64,000 bases of DNA from JADKAV01 sp963733395 (GCA_963733395.1 CAVTCZ010000003.1:62001-126000), one strand, 5' to 3'. Positions 17,050 through 26,681 are shown, counted from the first letter of the stretch. A program made the numbers and translations. The notes: generated by a model not told the origin, from the letters alone.

Positions 17050-19147
17050 GGCCCAGGGACCCTTCACGCGGAGTTCATCGCCGACATCGCCAACGAGCTG
17101 TTCCAGGCGGTGATGCCGGCTGCACAGTCCGCCGGTGGCGAAGCCGTGCCGGTGGACACCGGCGCGGCCCGGCCGGTGCGCCTGGACGCCGTCGAGCACG
17201 CCGTGGCGAACCCGGCGACGACCGCCGACATCTCGTCGACGTCGCTGCCGGGGGCGCCGGCCACCGGCGTGGTGGACGCCTACAACCTGTCGGCGGTGGA
17301 CCTCGGGTCGTTCGACGACTCGGGCTATCTGCAGGTGATCGACTCCCTCGATGGCGACGTCCTGGGCCTGACTGGGTCCCAGGATCTGCCCGATGATCGC
17401 GACGACCAGGTCGCAGGGGCGCATCTGCAGGAGCCCCCGGGTGCGGCTGGGGAGGCGCCGGGTGAGGTCCCGACGCCGGTTTCATGGCGCAGAAACTGGC
17501 GGACTTGCCCACGGACGCCGCGGGCGTCCTCGATGCGGCCGGTGGTGACCACCCCTACTTGGAGGGCCAGTACGGCGCGGCTCTCGAGGCCGCGGAGGTC
17601 GACGACGTCGGTGCCGGTGAGCAGGCGTTGGCGCTCATGCAGCAGCTGGCCGATGTCGCACGCGAGTTCACCGGCGAGCACGCTGTTGCGGCACCGGAAC
17701 TCGAGGATGTCAACGACGTCCACCACCACGGCGCAAACTCGGTGACTGAGGAGTCCGCGGAGCATCCGGTGGCCAGCGCCGAGTCGGAGGCCGGATACCT
17801 GCAGGACCATATCGAACAGTTGGGGACCGAAGGGGTGCGGACGAACCGCACGGCTCCGGCTACAGCCCGACGCTGGAACCGGCGCAGACCCCGGCGCTCG
17901 ACGTCCCGCCCACCACCACGGGATTCAACGCCGAGCGGCTGCGCGCGGACTTCCCGATCCTGTCCGAGCGGGTCCATGGCCACCGACTTGTCTGGTTGGA
18001 CAACGGGGCGACGACCCAGAAGCCGCGGAAGGTCATCGACCGGCTCACCTACTTCTATGAGCACGAGAACTCCAACGTGCACCGCACCGCTCACACGCTG
18101 GCCGGCCGGGCCACGGACGCCTACGAAGGGGCCCGGGACAAGGTGCGGCAGTTCATCAACGCGCCATCGGCCGACGACATCGTGTGGGTACGCGGCACCA
18201 CCGAGGGGATCAACCTGGTCGCGAACACCTTCGGCGAGCAGGAGGTGTGCGAGGGCGACGAGGTACTCATAAGTCACCTCGAGCACCACGCGAACATCGT
18301 GCCGTGGCAGATGCTGTGCCAGCGCAAGGGCGCCACGTTGCGGGTGGCGCCGGTGGACGACACCGGTCAGATCATCCTCTCGGAGTATGAGCGGCTGATC
18401 ACCCCCCGGACGAAGATCATCGCGTTCACGCATGTGTCCAATGCCCTGGGCACGGTCACACCCGTGAAAGCGATGGTGGAGATCGCCCACCGGCACGGTG
18501 TCCCCGTCGTGATCGACGGCGCCCAGGGGGTGCTGCACATGCCCGTGGACGTGCAGGATCTCGACTGCGATTTCTACGTGTTCTCCGGGCACAAGATGTT
18601 CGCGCCGACCGGCATCGGTGTCGTGTACGCAAAGCAGGAGCATCTGCAGAGGATGCCGCCGTGGCAGGGCGGCGGGAACATGATCGACACGGTCCACTTC
18701 GACCGCACCACGTTCCAGCCTCCGCCCTGGCGGTTCGAGGCGGGTACCGGCAGTATCGCCGACGCGGTGGGACTCGGGGCCGCCATCGACTACCTCGATG
18801 GCATCGGCATGGAGGCGATCGAGACGGCCGAGCACGAACTGCTGGCGTACGGCGCCGAGCGGTTGCTGGAGGTGCCGGGCTTGTGCATCTACGGCCACGC
18901 AGACCGCAAGGCGGGCGTGCTCAGTTTCAATGTGGCCGGGCACGACCCGATCGAGGTCGGAGCCTACCTGGATCAGAACGGGATCGCCGTGCGTGCGGGA
19001 CACCACTGCGCGCAGCCGATTCTGCGCCGCTTCGGGGTCGAAGCCACGGTACGCGCGGCGCTGGCGCTGTACAACACGCGAGACGATATCGACCGGCTGG
19101 CCGGGGCATTGCAGCGGATGGTGACGGGCACGCCCGACGTGGTGTGA
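17036..19147 (+). CDS. SufS-type cysteine desulfurase, encapsulin cargo with long N-terminal extension, frameshifts
   Basis: It removes sulfur from cysteine via PLP, forming an enzyme persulfide. The catalytic domain (about 17925-19147) has FPILSERVHGHRLVWLDNGA, HLEHHANIVPW, the PLP lysine in YVFSGHKMFAPTG, and the active cysteine in VRAGHHCAQPILRRFG. Before it lies about 290 residues rich in Ala, Gly, Asp, Glu and Pro (for example ISSTSLPGAPATGVVDAYNL), expected to be disordered. Such an extension directs family 2A desulfurases into encapsulins. I start at ATG 17036 (MTTPEAQGPFTR), overlapping the shell gene stop. Indels near 17072, 17478 and 17835 break the extension; the catalytic part is intact from 17840. 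Confidence 0.85.
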
Positions 19148-19148
19148 A

Positions 19149-19189
19149 GGGAGGGTCGGGGCCGCGGCGTGTGCGGTCCCGACCCTCCC
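19149..19189. terminator. bidirectional hairpin between convergent genes
   Basis: GGGAGGGTCGGG (19149-19160) pairs perfectly with CCCGACCCTCCC (19178-19189), with further inner pairing of GCCGC and GCGG. It sits in the 45 bp between the convergent stops of the cysteine desulfurase and the MBL-rhodanese gene. No U-tract, as is common in high-GC actinobacteria. Confidence 0.75.
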
Positions 19190-19192
19190 AGT

Positions 19193-20632
19193 TCAGCGGC
19201 GGCCCGCAGCGGGGACAAGTGCGGCGGTGCACCGGTCGTCAGGGCACGCGGTGCCTTCGCACCAAGGCAGGCCGGACTTCCTCGCCCGGGCGAGTTGGTC
19301 GTCGATCACCACGGCACCGGTCCGTCCGGCCCGGGCGAGCACGGATGCCGCGATGGCGGCGCGGAACCCGACACCGCAGTAGAGCCATGGCTCGTCGGGA
19401 AGATCGTGGTCGGTGATCTCGTACGCGGGGATGTGTACGGCTCCCCGCAGGTGGCCCCTGGCCCATTCGCCCGGGTCGCGCACGTCGACCAGGGTGATCT
19501 CGGAGCCGCCGCGCAGCGTGCGCGCGAGTTGCGGGAACGTCGCCGACGTGCGCGTTGCGAGGGCGATCCCGTCCAGCGCGCCGGTGTGTGCCCCGAAGAG
19601 GCGGTCCACGCCGATGCGGCTCAACTCCCGCTGGACGAGGGCCAGTTGGTCGTGGTCCTCGGTGATCAGTGTGATCGGGGCGTCGATGTCGGCCACCCAG
19701 CCCGTCCAGGTGGCCACGGCGCCGGTCGCGTCGATGTTGAGCGTGCCCGGCACGTGTCCGGCGGCGAAGTCGGCTCGCCCCCGGACGTCGATGACCGTTT
19801 GTCCGGAGGCGGCCCGGGCCGCCACCTCGGCCAGCGGCAGCAGTCCGGGCTCGGTCAGGTTGGCGGCCGCCGGCCCGGCCACGTTGCGGGGGGCCATCTT
19901 CGGGAAGTACGCGGGGATCGGTCCCACTCGGTTGAGCATGTCCTCGACGAACCCGTGCTCGTCGAGCAGGAACGCAGGGTTGATCTCGAGCTGGTCGGCC
20001 AGCCGGTCGGTCGCGGACTTCACTGCTTGGCCGGCCAGGCAGTGGCTGCCGAAGCCGTGTGTCGGCAGCAGTCGTGCGTCGGGGGGGAGCAGGCGGGCGA
20101 GCCGGCGAGCCGACCAATACTGGTCCGCGGCCAGTTGCGCTGCGCGGTGCCGGCCAAGCAGGTCGGTGCGGCCGGTCCCGCCCAGCAGCAGGGAGCCGCC
20201 GGTGAACGCGGCCACCGCCGGGTTGTCGCCGACGTGCAGGGAGTACGTGGCGTGGGCGTCGGTGTGCCCGGGGGAGTTGATGACCCGCAGATCGACCGGG
20301 CCGGCGTGGATGCGGTCGCCGTCGTACCCGCGGCGGGCGGGGAAGGCGAGGTCGGGGCCGGCCGGGACGATGTACTCGGCCCCCCAATGCCGGGCCAGCG
20401 CCAACCCACCGGTGACGTAGTCGTTGTGCACATGGGTCTCGACGACGGCGGCCAGGCGCACGCCGCGCTCGGTGAGGACTGTTTGGACCCGGTCCAGGTC
20501 GCGTTGCACGTCCACCGCGACCGCCCAGCCGTCGGCGATGACGACGTAGGAGCGGTTGCCGAGTCCGGGGGTTTCCAGTGTGACGAGTTCGACCGGGTCC
20601 GGCCCGGTACAGACGATTTCGGAGTTTGTCAT
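19193..20632 (-). CDS. metallo-beta-lactamase fold protein with two rhodanese domains
   Basis: The 479-residue cytosolic protein combines an MBL-fold domain (metal site VETHVHNDYVTGG, NSPGHTDAHATYSLH, later LLPTHGFGSHC) with two rhodanese modules. The first (after GQTVIDVRGRADFAAGHVPG) lacks a cysteine. The second (ITLVDVRDPGEWARGHLRGA) has the catalytic loop WLYCGVGFRAAIA. This is the layout of persulfide dioxygenase/rhodanese fusions such as CstB, which oxidise persulfide and transfer sulfane sulfur. ATG 20632 follows AAGGAGG closely; the open frame to 20683 is not used. It shares an AT-rich operator with the flavoprotein gene. Confidence 0.85.
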   Translation of the reverse strand: MTNSEIVCTGPDPVELVTLETPGLGNRSYVVIADGWAVAVDVQRDLDRVQTVLTERGVRLAAVVETHVHNDYVTGGLALARHWGAEYIVPAGPDLAFPARRGYDGDRIHAGPVDLRVINSPGHTDAHATYSLHVGDNPAVAAFTGGSLLLGGTGRTDLLGRHRAAQLAADQYWSARRLARLLPPDARLLPTHGFGSHCLAGQAVKSATDRLADQLEINPAFLLDEHGFVEDMLNRVGPIPAYFPKMAPRNVAGPAAANLTEPGLLPLAEVAARAASGQTVIDVRGRADFAAGHVPGTLNIDATGAVATWTGWVADIDAPITLITEDHDQLALVQRELSRIGVDRLFGAHTGALDGIALATRTSATFPQLARTLRGGSEITLVDVRDPGEWARGHLRGAVHIPAYEITDHDLPDEPWLYCGVGFRAAIAASVLARAGRTGAVVIDDQLARARKSGLPWCEGTACPDDRCTAALVPAAGRR

Positions 20633-20645
20633 CGTGCCTCCTTGC

Positions 20646-20673
20646 ATTCCTAGTAAGTAAATAGGAATACTTA
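20646..20673. promoter_or_regulatory. AT-rich double palindrome, operator of the divergent sulfur genes
   Basis: ATTCCTA (20646-20652) is mirrored by TAGGAAT (20662-20668), and overlapping it TAAGTA (20654-20659) is mirrored by TACTTA (20668-20673) with an 8-bp spacer. The 45-bp gap between the divergent MBL-rhodanese and flavoprotein starts is strikingly AT-rich for this genome. Dimeric winged-helix repressors of the ArsR type, including sulfide/persulfide sensors, bind AT-rich palindromes of this size. The regulator is not encoded in the window, so its identity is inference. Confidence 0.6.
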
Positions 20674-20677
20674 GATT

Positions 20678-22038
20678 ATGCACATACGCTCAGAACGTCA
20701 AAACCACCCGCGTGTCGCCATCGTCGGAGGCGGTGCGGCCGGGGTCAGTGTCGCGACGCACCTGGCCGGGGCCTTCGACCCGGCGCTGGACCTGCGAGTG
20801 GACCTGTTCGAGCCCGGCGGCACGCTGGGCCGGGGGATCGCCTACAGCACCACCGATGAGCGCCACCTGCTCAACGTCCCGGCCAAGGGCATGAGCCTCT
20901 ACCGCGACGACATGTCCCACTTCCAGAACTGGGCCGGCGCCCAACCCGACGAGTTCGTCTCCCGGGCACGGTACGGCGATTATCTGCAGAGCGCCCTGCG
21001 CACCGCGTGGCGCAGGCGCTGCGGTCGGTTCCGGCACGTCCGCGAGGAGGTCGTCGACGTCCTGTCGGCCCCTGGTGGTGGCTGGCTCGTCATCGACTCA
21101 GCTGGGCAAAGCCATCACGCCGACGCGGTGGTCCTGGCAACCGGGCACCAGGCACCGGAAGCGCCAGAAGGTCTGTCGCGGGACGTGATTGAGGCCGAGG
21201 GTTTCCACACCGACCCGTGGGGGTGGCAGTCGATTGGCCGACCTGCGCCCGGGCGAGCACGTCGTGTCCATCGGCACCGGGCTGACCTTCGTGGACGTGG
21301 CACTGTCCGCACTGGCTGCAGATCCGCACGTCACGGTCACCGGACTCTCCCGGCGCGGCAAGTTGCCGGCCAGACACCTGACCCCGCTGACCCCTCCCAG
21401 GGGACCGATGGCGCTGCCCCCGAACGGTCCGGTCGCCCTTGATGCCGTAATGGAGCACATTCTCGCAGCCGGCCGGGACTGGCGTGGCGCCATCGACGGA
21501 CTTCGATCGCAGACCCCGGAGATCTGGCAACGGTTGTCTGACCGCGACCGCGAGTTCTTCATGCGGCACCTGGCTCGCGACTGGGACGTCGTTCGCCATC
21601 GGATGGCACCGGAGGTGGCTACTCGCCGTGGCTGGCCACCGGGAGAGCGGCCGGTTGCGGGTCATGTCATCGCCGCAGTACCGCGTCGACCACCTCGGGC
21701 ACCGCTTCGTGGTGGGCACGGACCGCACGGCCATGGTGGTGGACCGGATCATCGTCTGCACGGGTCCCCGGTCGGATGTGCGGCTCTCGCCGATCGGTGC
21801 CGGCCTCGTCCGCAGGGGGGTTGCCAGACCGGGGCCGTTCGACATCGGCTACGACGTGACGCCGACCACGGGCGAGGTCGTCGGTGCCCACGGGTCGGTG
21901 GCGGAGAATCTGTTCACCATCGGGCCGCTGCGTCGCGGGGTTCTGTTCGAGTCCACCGCGATGCCGGAGATCTCCGCGCAGGCCCAACAGATCGCGGCGC
22001 TGCTGCGGGAACGCGCGGCGATGGCGGCGGTGGCATGA
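20678..22038 (+). CDS. FAD/NAD(P)-binding protein (COG4529/YdhS-like), two frameshifts
   Basis: The N-terminal Rossmann motif VAIVGGGAAGVSVATHLAG, then FEPGGTLGRGIAYSTTDERH and LLNVPAKGMS, place it in the NAD_binding_9 (COG4529) flavoprotein family. A second nucleotide site appears as VVSIGTGLTFVDVALSAL in another frame, and the C-terminus (DRIIVCTGPRSDVRLSPIG to MPEISAQAQQIAALL) in the third. Indels near 21235 and 21625 account for this. Members often neighbour rhodanese or thiol genes in actinobacteria, and here the gene diverges from the MBL-rhodanese gene across a shared operator. The substrate is unknown; a role in sulfur oxidation or reduction is inferred only from context. Confidence 0.75.
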
Positions 22039-22155
22039 GCCGCGGCCCGGCGCGACCGGTCGCGCACGGCGGCCCGTTCACCGGGCGCCCGCCACGGATC
22101 CGCAGTGGGCGCCCGGCAGGGTGTGAGGCGTCGGACGTCGCAGCCGGGCTCCTGC

Positions 22156-22373
22156 GGGAGGCAGATTGCGCGGCAGGCAGCTACTTGTCTGGTGCGCAAT
22201 CTGCTCGGGCGCGAGCCGGTCGTCAGCCGATCTGGCCGTGCTTCCGCGGCGAGTGTTGCACCGTTGCGCGCCCTCGGCGGCGAGTGTTGCACCGTTGCTG
22301 GATTTGGACCGCAAAACCAGCAACCGCGCAACACTCGCGGCCCGGGAGCAGCAACCGCGCAACACTCGCCGCC
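22156..22373. repeat. 115-bp dispersed repeat, copy 2, followed by 31-nt-phased GAGTGTTGCAC array
   Basis: Bases 22156-22270 repeat 15205-15319, including the AGATTGC/GCAATCT inverted pair and CGAGCCGGTCGTCAGCCGAT. Forward boxes GCGAGTGTTGCACCGTTGC start at 22249 and 22280, and inverted boxes GCAACCGCGCAACACTCGC at 22320 and 22351. Both intervals are 31 nt. The element fills most of the 353-bp gap between the convergent flavoprotein and ppdK stops, and may terminate transcription from both sides. Confidence 0.75.
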
Positions 22374-22391
22374 CGGGGCCCTCTCCGCGCC

Positions 22392-25100
22392 CTACCGCAT
22401 GTCGGAGGAGGTCATCCCCAACGATGCCCGGGCGGCCTCGAGCCTGGCGACCGGCACCCGGAACGGTGAGCAGGACACGTAGTCCAGCCCGGCCTCGTGG
22501 AAGAAGTGCACCGACTGCGGGTCGCCGCCGTGCTCACCACAGACCCCCAGGTGCAGTTCCGGACGTACCTCCCGGCCCTCCCGCGCGGCGATCTTCACCA
22601 GTCGGCCGACGCCGTCGACGTCGATGCTCTCGAACGGCGACACCCCGAAGACACCCTTGTCCAGGTACAGCGAGAAGAAGCCGGCCTCGACGTCGTCGCG
22701 GCTGAAGCCCCACGTGGTCTGGGTCAGGTCGTTGGTGCCGAAGGAGAAGAACTCCGCGCTCTTGGCGATCTCGCCGGCGGTCAGCGCTGCGCGGGGCAGT
22801 TCGATCATGGTCCCGATCGGGAACCGCAGGGTGCAGCCGTGCTTGCTCGCCACGTCGGCGAGCACCTGCGAGGCCTCGTCGACGATCAGCTCCAACTCGT
22901 GCGCCGAGCCCACCAGCGGGATCATGATCTCCGCGCGGGGGTCGCCGCCGAGCCGCTGCCGGAAGCATGCGGCCTCCGCGATCGCCTGCACCTGCAGCGC
23001 GAACAGGCCCTTGACCACGAGGCCGAGCCGGACACCGCGCAGCCCCAGCATCGGGTTCGACTCGTGCAGCCGGCGCACCGCCCGCAGCAGCCGCAGGTCG
23101 GCCTCGTTCGGCTGTCCCTGTTCCTCGGCCAGGGCCACCCGCACCGACAGGTCGGTCAGGTCGGGCAGGAACTCGTGCAGCGGCGGGTCGAGCAGCCGGA
23201 TCGTGACCGGCAGGCCGTCCATCACCTCGAGGATCCGGATGAAGTCCTTGCGCTGCAACGGCAGCAGGGCCGCCAGTGCCGTCTCCCGGTCGCGGTCGTT
23301 CTCGGCCAGGATCAACTTCTCCACGTACTGTTTGCGCTCGCCGAGGAACATGTGCTCGGTGCGGCACAGTCCGATGCCCTGGCTGCCCATCCGGCGGCCA
23401 CGCGCGGCGTCCTCAGGGGTGTCGGCATTGGCCCGGACCCCCAGCCGGCGGGTTTCGTCGGCGTGCTTCATGATCTGGTCGACGGCATTCACCAGCTCGG
23501 CGGTCGGTACGTTGGCGTCGTCCAGGGCGGCGTCGATGCCGGCGTCGAAGTACTCGACGACCGGTGACGGCCGCACCTCCACGGGTCCGTTGAACACCTG
23601 GCCGGTGGTGCCGTCGATCGAGATGACCTCGCCCTCGACCAACCGGGTGCCGTCCGGGAAGGTCAGTGTCCGGGCCACGGAGTCGATCTCGATGGACTCG
23701 GTGCCGCAGACTGCGGTCTTGCCCATCCCGCGGGCCACGACTGCCGCGTGCGACGTCTTGCCGCCGCGGGTGGTCAGGATGCCGGCCGCGGCGACCATGC
23801 CGGGCAGGTCGTCGGGGTTGGTCTCCCGGCGTACCAGGATGACCTCGCGCCCGTTGGCCGCGGCCACCACGGCGGCCTCGGAGTCGAACACGATCTGTCC
23901 GACTGCGGCGCCCGGGGAGGCGGCGGTCCCCTTCGCGGAGGCCTTGGGCGCCTGCTCGTGGTCGAACTGCGGGAACATCAGCTGCCCGAGTTGCGGACCG
24001 GACACCCGGCGCACGGCCTCGTCCATGTCGATGAGGCCCTCGTCGACCAGTTGCATCGCGATCCGGAAGGCGGCCGCCGCCGTGCGCTTGCCCACCCGGG
24101 TCTGCAGCATCCAGAGCTTGCCCTGCTCGATGGTGAACTCGATGTCGCACAGGTCGAGGTAGTGGTGCTCGAGGGTGTCCATGATGGTCATCAACTCGGC
24201 GTACGGGCCCGGCTCGAGTTCCTCGAGGTCGGCCAGCGCCAAGGTGTTGCGGATGCCGGAGACGACGTCCTCGCCCTGCGCGGACTCCAGGTAGTCGCCG
24301 TAGACGCCGCGGGCGCCCGAGGCCGGGTCGCGGGTGAACGCCACCCCGGTGCCGGAGTGCTCGCCGGAGTTGCCGAACACCATCGCCTGCACGTTGACGG
24401 CGGTGCCGAGGTCGCTGGGGATGCGCTCCTGCCGGCGGTACAACGTGGCACGCGGTGTGTTCCAGGACCGGAAGACCGCCTCGATCGCACCGAGCAGCTG
24501 GTCGCGGGGATCCTGCGGGAAGTGGGCGCCGTGCGAGGTGATGATCTCCTCGTAGCGCTCGACCAGACCCTTGAGCGCCTCGGCGGGGATCAGCACGTCG
24601 GAGACGACTCCGGTCTCCTTCATCACCTCGTGGAGCTCATCGGCGAACAGGTCGCCGTCGAGGTCGAGCACGGTCTTGCCGAACATCTGGATCAGCCGGC
24701 GGTAGGAGTCCCACGCGAAGCGCTCGTTGCCCGACTGTTCCGCGAGGCCGTTCACGGACTCGTCGTTGAGCCCGATGTTGAGGACGGTGTCCATCATCCC
24801 GGGCATCGAGAACTTCGCGCCGGAGCGCACGGACAGCAGCAGCGGGTTCGACGCATCGCCGAGGGTCCGGCCCATCGTCTCCTCGAGGACGTCGAGGCTG
24901 GCGCGGACATCCGCGAGCAGGTCGGGGGTCATCACGCCGGAGAGCAGGTACTCCCGGCAGGCCTCGGTGGTGATGATGAACCCGGGCGGGACCGGCAGGC
25001 CGAGGTTGGTCATCTCGGCCAGGTTGGCGCCCTTGCCGCCCAGCAGATCCTTGAGGTCCTTGTTGCCTTCGGAGAATGCGTACACCAGCTTTTCGGTCAT
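22392..25100 (-). CDS. ppdK: pyruvate, phosphate dikinase
   Basis: PpdK interconverts pyruvate + ATP + Pi and PEP + AMP + PPi. The 902-residue protein is full length and unbroken. It has the N-terminal nucleotide domain (FSEGNKDLKDLLGGKGANLA, SVRSGAKFSMPGMMDTVLN), the phosphohistidine domain (TTRGGKTSHAAVVARGMGK, catalytic His) and the PEP/pyruvate barrel (GLCRTEHMFLGERK, FFSFGTNDLTQTTWGFSRDD, GVCGEHGGDP). It is monocistronic here. A nitrilase gene lies upstream on the same strand with a 69-bp gap. Confidence 0.96.
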   Translation of the reverse strand: MTEKLVYAFSEGNKDLKDLLGGKGANLAEMTNLGLPVPPGFIITTEACREYLLSGVMTPDLLADVRASLDVLEETMGRTLGDASNPLLLSVRSGAKFSMPGMMDTVLNIGLNDESVNGLAEQSGNERFAWDSYRRLIQMFGKTVLDLDGDLFADELHEVMKETGVVSDVLIPAEALKGLVERYEEIITSHGAHFPQDPRDQLLGAIEAVFRSWNTPRATLYRRQERIPSDLGTAVNVQAMVFGNSGEHSGTGVAFTRDPASGARGVYGDYLESAQGEDVVSGIRNTLALADLEELEPGPYAELMTIMDTLEHHYLDLCDIEFTIEQGKLWMLQTRVGKRTAAAAFRIAMQLVDEGLIDMDEAVRRVSGPQLGQLMFPQFDHEQAPKASAKGTAASPGAAVGQIVFDSEAAVVAAANGREVILVRRETNPDDLPGMVAAAGILTTRGGKTSHAAVVARGMGKTAVCGTESIEIDSVARTLTFPDGTRLVEGEVISIDGTTGQVFNGPVEVRPSPVVEYFDAGIDAALDDANVPTAELVNAVDQIMKHADETRRLGVRANADTPEDAARGRRMGSQGIGLCRTEHMFLGERKQYVEKLILAENDRDRETALAALLPLQRKDFIRILEVMDGLPVTIRLLDPPLHEFLPDLTDLSVRVALAEEQGQPNEADLRLLRAVRRLHESNPMLGLRGVRLGLVVKGLFALQVQAIAEAACFRQRLGGDPRAEIMIPLVGSAHELELIVDEASQVLADVASKHGCTLRFPIGTMIELPRAALTAGEIAKSAEFFSFGTNDLTQTTWGFSRDDVEAGFFSLYLDKGVFGVSPFESIDVDGVGRLVKIAAREGREVRPELHLGVCGEHGGDPQSVHFFHEAGLDYVSCSPFRVPVARLEAARASLGMTSSDMR

Positions 25101-25169
25101 AGGGCCATTCTGCCGAGCCAGGGAAGCCTAAGTGGCACAAAGGCCGGAATACACCGGGACGGGTACGGT

Positions 25170-25902
25170 TCAGCGCGTGTCCACGTAGCGGGGGTAGGTG
25201 GCCTTCGCGGCGCGGGCGGCGGCCAGGTCGATGTCGCGGATCATGGCCGGCTCGGCGGCACTGGTGACCCCCAGGTGGTTGCCCTCGGGGTCGGTGATCC
25301 ACCCCGCCCCGCCCATCGTGACACCGCCGGTCCGTCTCGCTGCGGTTGCTGGAGATGCAGTACGCGCCGGAGCACACGGCCTGGGTGGCGCCGCCGGCCA
25401 GCCACTTCTGCGTCGACTCGCCCGGCGTGGCCCGCGGCACGACCACCAGGTCGACGTCCGGGTACGCGTGCTGGGTGAACCACATCTCGGTGCAGATGCT
25501 GACCCCGATGCGGCCGACCGGGGTGTCGAATGGTGTGAACGAGACCGGCCCCCGCTGGTACCACGAGGCCTCCCAGAAACCGGGCTCGTCGGGCAGGTAG
25601 GTCTTCGTGTGAACGACCTGCAGGCCGGTTTCGGCGGTCCAGCAGAAGGCGTCGTTGAACCGCGCGCCGGGCCGCGCCGCGGTGCCGATGATGACCCGGG
25701 CCGCGAGGTCGCCGAGGTGCTCGAGGTGCTGCTCGGCCGCCGCGGCGTCCCAGGCTGCCGGGTCGACCTCCGGCTGCGTGCACAACCAGGGCAGCAGGGC
25801 CAGTTCCGGCAGCACCAACAGATCCACGGGTGGCAGCGCCCGCAGCGTCTTCCAGGTGGTCGCGGGGTCCGAACAGTCGATCCCGAGCGCCGCCACCCTC
25901 AC
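25170..25902 (-). CDS. carbon-nitrogen hydrolase (nitrilase superfamily), one frameshift
   Basis: The catalytic triad of the superfamily is visible: Glu in LLVLPELALLPWL, Lys in VVHTKTYLPDEPGFWEA, and Cys in IGVSICTEMWFTQHAYP. The protein would hydrolyse an amide or nitrile; the substrate cannot be told. After SSNRSETD the frame shifts near 25335 and continues as GGVTMGGAGWITDPEGNH to ATYPRYVDTR with a stop at 25170-25172. The GTG start at 25902 overlaps the stop of the alpha/beta hydrolase gene by 4 bp, so the pair forms an operon. Length fits (about 244 residues). Confidence 0.82.
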
Positions 25903-26681
25903 AGATGTGCCCGGTTCTGCCCCCGCACGATGGCGTCGCCGATGGCCATCCCGGCCGGCTCGGAGGCGAGGTAGTGGGTCTCGCCGTGCATGCCCAACCC
26001 GAGGCTCGCGAACGTGTCGATGGCCTGCGGGTACCACAGGTGGATGCCGTCGCCGCCCGTGACCCAGTCGCCCTTGTTCACCAGGTTCACCCAGGTGGTC
26101 ACCACGCCGGTCGGGAACAGCCCCCGGAACTCCGCCAGCGTGTCGCGCCACGGCCGCCGCGCCATCGGGCTGCCGATGGTCAGCAGCAGTTCCACGTGGG
26201 TGTCCTTGGGCAGGTAGTGCATGAGGTCGAAGGCCACGGCCGCCCCGAGGCTGTGCCCGACGATCAGCAGGTCGCCCTTGGGCAGTTGTTCCAGGCAGCG
26301 GGCGCGGACTGCGGCGCGGACCTCGGGTTGTGCCCGGTAGCGCTGGATCTCCGGCATCCGGCTCATCAGGAAGCGGGTGACCCACTCCTTGGGGAAGAAG
26401 TCGTAGGGGCTCATCGGACGGATGGTGAACGGGTGCATGGACAGTCGGACCATGCGCTGGTGGCGGGCGAACCCGGCGGACGGCTCGGAGTCCTCGATCT
26501 CCCGCTCGGGCATCGAGGCCAGGACATCGTGCAGGACGTCGGAGTAGTCGACCTCGACGATGTCCACATCTGCGGGCAGGGTGTCCCAGCCGGCGGCCAC
26601 CAGTCCGGTGTTGATGGACCCCACCCAGTCGCCCTGGTCGGCGAACCGCCCGTGGATGAAGACCAGCGACGTCTGCACCAT
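25899..26681 (-). CDS. alpha/beta hydrolase
   Basis: The 260-residue protein has the oxyanion segment LVFIHGRFADQGDW near the start, the nucleophile elbow LLIVGHSLGAAVAFDLMHYL, and a late His in GLGMHGETHYLAS. The fold suggests a lipase- or esterase-like enzyme acting on an unknown ester. It is the first gene of a two-gene unit with the nitrilase (GTGA overlap), so the two may act on one compound in sequence. Confidence 0.8.
   Translation of the reverse strand: MVQTSLVFIHGRFADQGDWVGSINTGLVAAGWDTLPADVDIVEVDYSDVLHDVLASMPEREIEDSEPSAGFARHQRMVRLSMHPFTIRPMSPYDFFPKEWVTRFLMSRMPEIQRYRAQPEVRAAVRARCLEQLPKGDLLIVGHSLGAAVAFDLMHYLPKDTHVELLLTIGSPMARRPWRDTLAEFRGLFPTGVVTTWVNLVNKGDWVTGGDGIHLWYPQAIDTFASLGLGMHGETHYLASEPAGMAIGDAIVRGQNRAHL

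Noticed and set aside
15205..22373. Sulfur locus as a transposon or integrative element
   Set aside because: No transposase, integrase, tRNA gene or clear attachment site is seen; only the 115-bp direct copies flank it, and that repeat element belongs with other intergenic arrays.
22392..25478. Several long plus-strand frames opposite ppdK
   Set aside because: The minus strand encodes a complete 902-residue PpdK; the opposing frames show no motifs.
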